The translations under genes and the position numbers were made by a program. From Pyrenopolyporus hunteri (Eukaryota > Ascomycota > Sordariomycetes > Xylariales > Hypoxylaceae), in NCBI GenBank assembly GCA_902806595.1, contig CADCXC010000003.1, forward strand, positions 2,976,001 to 3,040,000: a stretch of 64,000 bases of DNA. Reading direction: 5' to 3'. Shown in pieces: positions 60,430 through 64,000 of this stretch. The notes beneath the pieces were generated by a model, which did no database searches, had not been told where the DNA came from, and saw only the letters and a list, made by a program, of their open reading frames with translations. Every line of letters starts with the position of its first letter. The stretch's first letter is position 1.

Positions 60430-62448
60430 ACTTCGGTCTTCGCTTACGCTCTCGTTTCATGTACGTATGCATCATCGTCTGAGATCTCGCTGCAGCATTC
60501 ACTCACTGGCTGAGCCCGTAAATGGCTTGAACTCGTCGGATCGATGTTTGACTGAACTCGCCGAGTTGGCAATATGGGATCCCTGGACCCCGGTGTGCTT
60601 TCAAGGAAGGACGGTCCTATGACAAGTTTGAGAGACCGGGTCCTCCAGGAATTTAGCGTGCTGTGGAAATTTCCGAGGTGTCGATGAAGCCTTCGAGAAC
60701 CCCATACTCGGTTCTAGTATCTCGATTGTAGCAACAAGGGACAGCTGCTTCAGTATCCAGGCGTACTGACTGGAAGATGGCACGCACTGGGCGTTAGACT
60801 TCTCCTATGCATGACCGAGACGGCATTTGCTTTTATTTGTCTTGTTCGATAACTCGCTTTATCCTTGTGGTGGCGATCACATGGAGGCTGGATCCCGCGC
60901 GCGTGGTCTTCCGAGATATTCTCTACACATCTTAAAGGCGGGGGGGCACAATGGCGTATATGTTATTCTATGAGTAGCGGGGTGTGCGGAGCGGCAGTGA
61001 AACGATGGTTGGGCGACAAGATGGAACATGATGTTGGAACCAGCAAACTTCCAGATCCAGGCGGCGATGGCATCGGGAACTGGACAAGTTTATGGAGACT
61101 CGGCATGACTTCAAAAAGATTTCTTTTTCATTTCTTCTCTCGCAAGACGGACCCTAACGTGCGTCGAGAAGTGGGAAGATCATTTTACTAAAAAGGAGGA
61201 CCGGGTCTTCTACTCAGACATCAAGGAAACGAATCCAACTGCGGTTACGGTACACAGCGATGAAGCTAAAGCACTTGGTCCAAGAGAAAATCAGAAGGCG
61301 CCACTTAGTACGATACTTGATGCGTAAAAACTTACTGACCATCGTGATGCCCTGGGCTCCGCAACCCATTGTAACAAGTTCTCCACGCCAGGTGTTAATT
61401 CTCTGTTGTTGACGATGATGATAAGTCCCAAGCATTTCAGAAGGTGTAGAGTCAACACCATTGGAAGTAGAATGGAATAGGCATCAAAGTAAACGACAAT
61501 ATGGTAAATACCTACCTACCTATACGTAGGTCGATTCTTCTTATTATACCTACCCGTTATTTCCTATGTAGATTACCTAAGAGTGCCACCGATCAGACAG
61601 TTGCCGCATACAGATAGGTACCTGTACCTAAAGTTGAAGGGATTATTAATACCTAGGCATGTACATAGGTAGGCAGGTATGTAGAATAAATACGCACCTG
61701 AGGAAGCCGGAATCAACAGTTACTGATCTGCCGGAACCCAGCATCGGCAAAGTCCTGCGAGTTTCGGGAAACCGTGATCCCCGTCTAGACACCCTACATG
61801 TACCCCTTGCCCATACCGCATTACCTACTACATCAATGAGGTGCCTCCAGCTTGTCGTATGTGTACCACACAAGCAGAACAACGTCAAGATAACTAGCGT
61901 ACTCCATGTCGATAGCAACGGGCACTCAACAACTTACCCGGGCAGGTAAGTACCTAGGTACCTATATTGGATAAAACAGAAAGTCTCCAAAGGACAAAAT
62001 TTCAGAGATTATTATATGATAGTTCCTCCTCAGGGATTCATCTGGGGAAGATTATAAAACTTGATGTAAGACAATAGTGTGGGCATTTGTATCAAGGTTA
62101 ATGTGCTGAAGCTCCGTTTCATACTACAGAAGACTGGAAAGTGTTTTGATACATGTAAATATTGATGGTGCGCCACTTATATCGACGCTACATATTCTAC
62201 CGTACATATATGGATGTAAGTTTTACGTACGCGTAGGTATGTAGGCAGCGATAAGGTAGGTACCCACCCCCTAGGTTGATAAGATGTGAGCAGGTTGAAG
62301 GCCCGTGCTTCCGTTTTTGCGCGTTGCGTGTTCCATCACGGATTGGAGTAAAACGTACCGAGACTCAACTCACCACATGTACCAACCCAAGACGGTTTCC
62401 GCGAATCCAACCCTTCAATCGGATCGGCTTTTCTCATCAACACAAAAG
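60430..62448. other. intergenic between GSK3 and CBP80
   Basis: Two kilobases with the GSK3 3' UTR and the CBP80 promoter. Open frames such as 60865-61191 start at TTG and have no family resemblance. TACC/TAGG repeats occur at 61505-61545, 61615-61685, 61945-61970 and 62225-62275. No gene is supported. Confidence 0.5.
61505..61685. repeat. TACC/TAGG palindromic repeat clusters
   Basis: Palindromic units (CTACCTACCTATACGTAGG and TAGGTACCTGTACCT) in two groups, 61505-61545 and 61615-61685. Confidence 0.75.
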
Positions 62449-64000
62449 ATGGCGGATCACGATCGCAGACAAGCCGGTGGCGGCTATAACAATCGCAAGA
62501 AGCGCTATAGAGGTACGAAATAAAATAGGCAGCTCAAGCTTAGCATCGTCGCACTCGTACTAATTTAATATGCTGCTCGCTAGATGATGATGACTATGAC
62601 CGCCGGCCACAACGCCGTCGATACGATGCGCCGCTTCCAGTCCGCATACGCAAGCAGCTCCTAGGGCTTGCCGAGTCTCCTCTACGACGCTGGCATGAAG
62701 AGGTTCAATCCATCGCCCACGTCGTTGCCGACAACTACGAAGACCAGGAGCTTCGCACAAGCTTCCTAGAGCTCGTGCCGCAGATGCTAATCGAGCAGCC
62801 GCTCAAGACTCCATTTGTTGCCGCTGTAGTGCTCGTAATTAACTCGCTGAAGCCTGACATACTAGCTGACCTTCTAACTCGCGTCACCCATGCGACCGAG
62901 GAGAAAATCAAAGAGGGCGAGTGGCGCGACGTGAAGCTATACCTTAAGTTTCTGGCATGTCTACAAAGCTGCTTGGATGGTGATGGCTTATTCCCTTTAC
63001 TTGAAGAATTATTTAGCCGTGCGGTCGATCTCCAAACTGCTAGTTCCGATGATGTGAGTACATGGTTGCTGCCTAGGCACTGAATGTCCAGTCTACTCCG
63101 GCTATGTTGACACACAACTTCGCAGACGATTGGGACAGAACTCGTTAAGATCATCCTCCTCACGATACCATATATTATGGCGGCTTCGCCTGCTCAGTGG
63201 CAACAGAAGGCGGCCGAACTGATGGACAAGACGGACGTCATTGCTTCCGAACCACATGCACTACAAGTGCTAATCGATCCGTACCATGTCGAAGAAGGGA
63301 CGGAGAGCCCGACCGCCAATATGAGCCTAATTGGGCTCTTACAGAAACAACTCCAAAACGAGGCGTTGAATGGTTGGGAGCTTTCGTGCCTGCCGCGGCC
63401 GTGGCAAATGCCACCGGAAGAGATCGAACAACAAGAGAAGTTGGATAACGCACAGAAGCATACCATGCCAAGCATATCCATCCCCGAGAAAGTCATTGCC
63501 GGACCTCGTCCGCTGTTCCCCGAGATCTACTTTTCCGTCTATGTCAACCAGGAAATCGAGTCTGTCCCTCCGGTTAGCAATATCGCGTCGTCCCTAATTA
63601 GGGATGGGCTTCTCGATACCATCAATATCCTTGACTTCAACCGCGGTGTCGCGGCACGCTTCCTCATTGATGTGGACTGTTATTTTGCCCCCGGAACGTT
63701 CGTCAAGCGTGCGACACCCTTCGATCGACTTCGAGACGTAGAAGGGGATCGCTCGACGTGGAAGCCGGAGGATGTTGCTGTGGATGCTGTTTTTTCGCAA
63801 ATATTCGCCCTTCCAGCACCGGAGCATAAGCTTGTATACTACCACTCCGTCCTTACAGAAGCCTGCAAGATCGCCCCTGCAGCAGTTGCCCCCAGCCTCG
63901 GTCGAGCCATCCGTTATTCATACCAGAATACCCACCGTCTAGATTTAGAGCTATGTTACCGATTCTTGGATTGGTTCACCCATCATCTCAGCAACTTCGG
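62449..64000 (+). CDS. nuclear cap-binding complex large subunit CBP80 (5' part)
   Basis: CBP80 binds the small cap-binding subunit CBP20 and links capped nuclear transcripts to splicing, export and decay. Three exons are visible (62449-62512, 62584-63053, 63126 onward). The frame is open to the window end, giving about 469 residues of a protein normally near 800. The start MADHDRRQAGGGYNNRKKRYRDDDDYDRR is basic and then acidic, and could act as a nuclear localisation segment. The MIF4G-like helical domain follows, recognisable by ESPLRRWHEEVQSIAHVVADNY, TPFVAAVVLVINSLKPDI, WRDVKLYLKFLACLQ, the LVPQMLIEQPLK segment and later VSQIFALPAPEHKLVYYHSVLTEACK-like sequence and AIRYSYQNTHRLDLELCYRFLDWFTHHLSNF. 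Introns are 71 and 72 bp, with TACTAAT before the first acceptor. The gene is truncated by the window, not broken. Confidence 0.92.

Overview
The window is nuclear DNA of a filamentous ascomycete (Pezizomycotina, probably a Sordariomycete). The genes carry short introns of about 47-150 bases with GT(A/G)NGT donors, (C/T)TNA(C/A) branch sites and YAG acceptors. Their proteins (actin, GSK3, Tom40, a fungal-type PFK-2, Fes1, Elp2, CBP80) look fungal. About a third of the window has been turned into extreme AT-rich DNA in the way caused by repeat-induced point mutation (RIP). The genus cannot be named from sequence alone.

Layout. 0.4-24.5 kb is a gene-dense housekeeping segment: tom40 (-), PFK-2 (+), a C19 ubiquitin hydrolase (-), mitochondrial ribosomal protein uL5m (+), FES1 (-), actin (+), a mitochondrial GGQ ribosome-rescue factor (-), a serine-palmitoyltransferase small-subunit-like membrane protein (+) and ELP2 (-). 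24.5-31.9 kb has normal base composition but no gene I can support. 31.9-53.8 kb is one block of RIP-type AT-rich DNA. 53.8-57.7 kb is again gene-free. 57.7-64 kb holds GSK3 (+) and the 5' part of the nuclear cap-binding protein CBP80 (+), which runs off the end.

The main discovery is that the AT-rich block is not a diffuse isochore. It is bounded exactly by 89-bp terminal inverted repeats (31901-31989 and 53690-53778, 75/89 identical) that begin CACGCCGGACC. Immediately outside lies a perfect 6-bp target-site duplication, GCGGTG. A second element at 10295-10881 (587 bp, not RIP-mutated) has the same terminal repeats and its own perfect 6-bp duplication, CTAGAA. The window therefore holds a 21.9-kb transposon-like element, or a nest grown inside one, and a small non-autonomous relative of the same family. 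The large element contains several tandem arrays (72 bp x4, 10 bp x25, 21 bp x7, 23 bp with a 115-bp higher-order period) and repeated internal modules. No transposase can be read through the mutations. An unrelated inverted-repeat element (282 bp, 5-bp duplication) sits at 2179-2460.

The genes are independent housekeeping units rather than a pathway. Themes are mitochondrial biogenesis (Tom40, uL5m, GGQ factor), translation and tRNA modification (Elp2), proteostasis (Fes1, USP), signalling and metabolism (GSK3, PFK-2) and RNA export/processing (CBP80). Intergenic DNA is full of degenerate TACC/TAGG tetranucleotide repeats that form TACCTAGGTA palindromes. All exon boundaries below were read by eye from splice signals and protein-family continuity.
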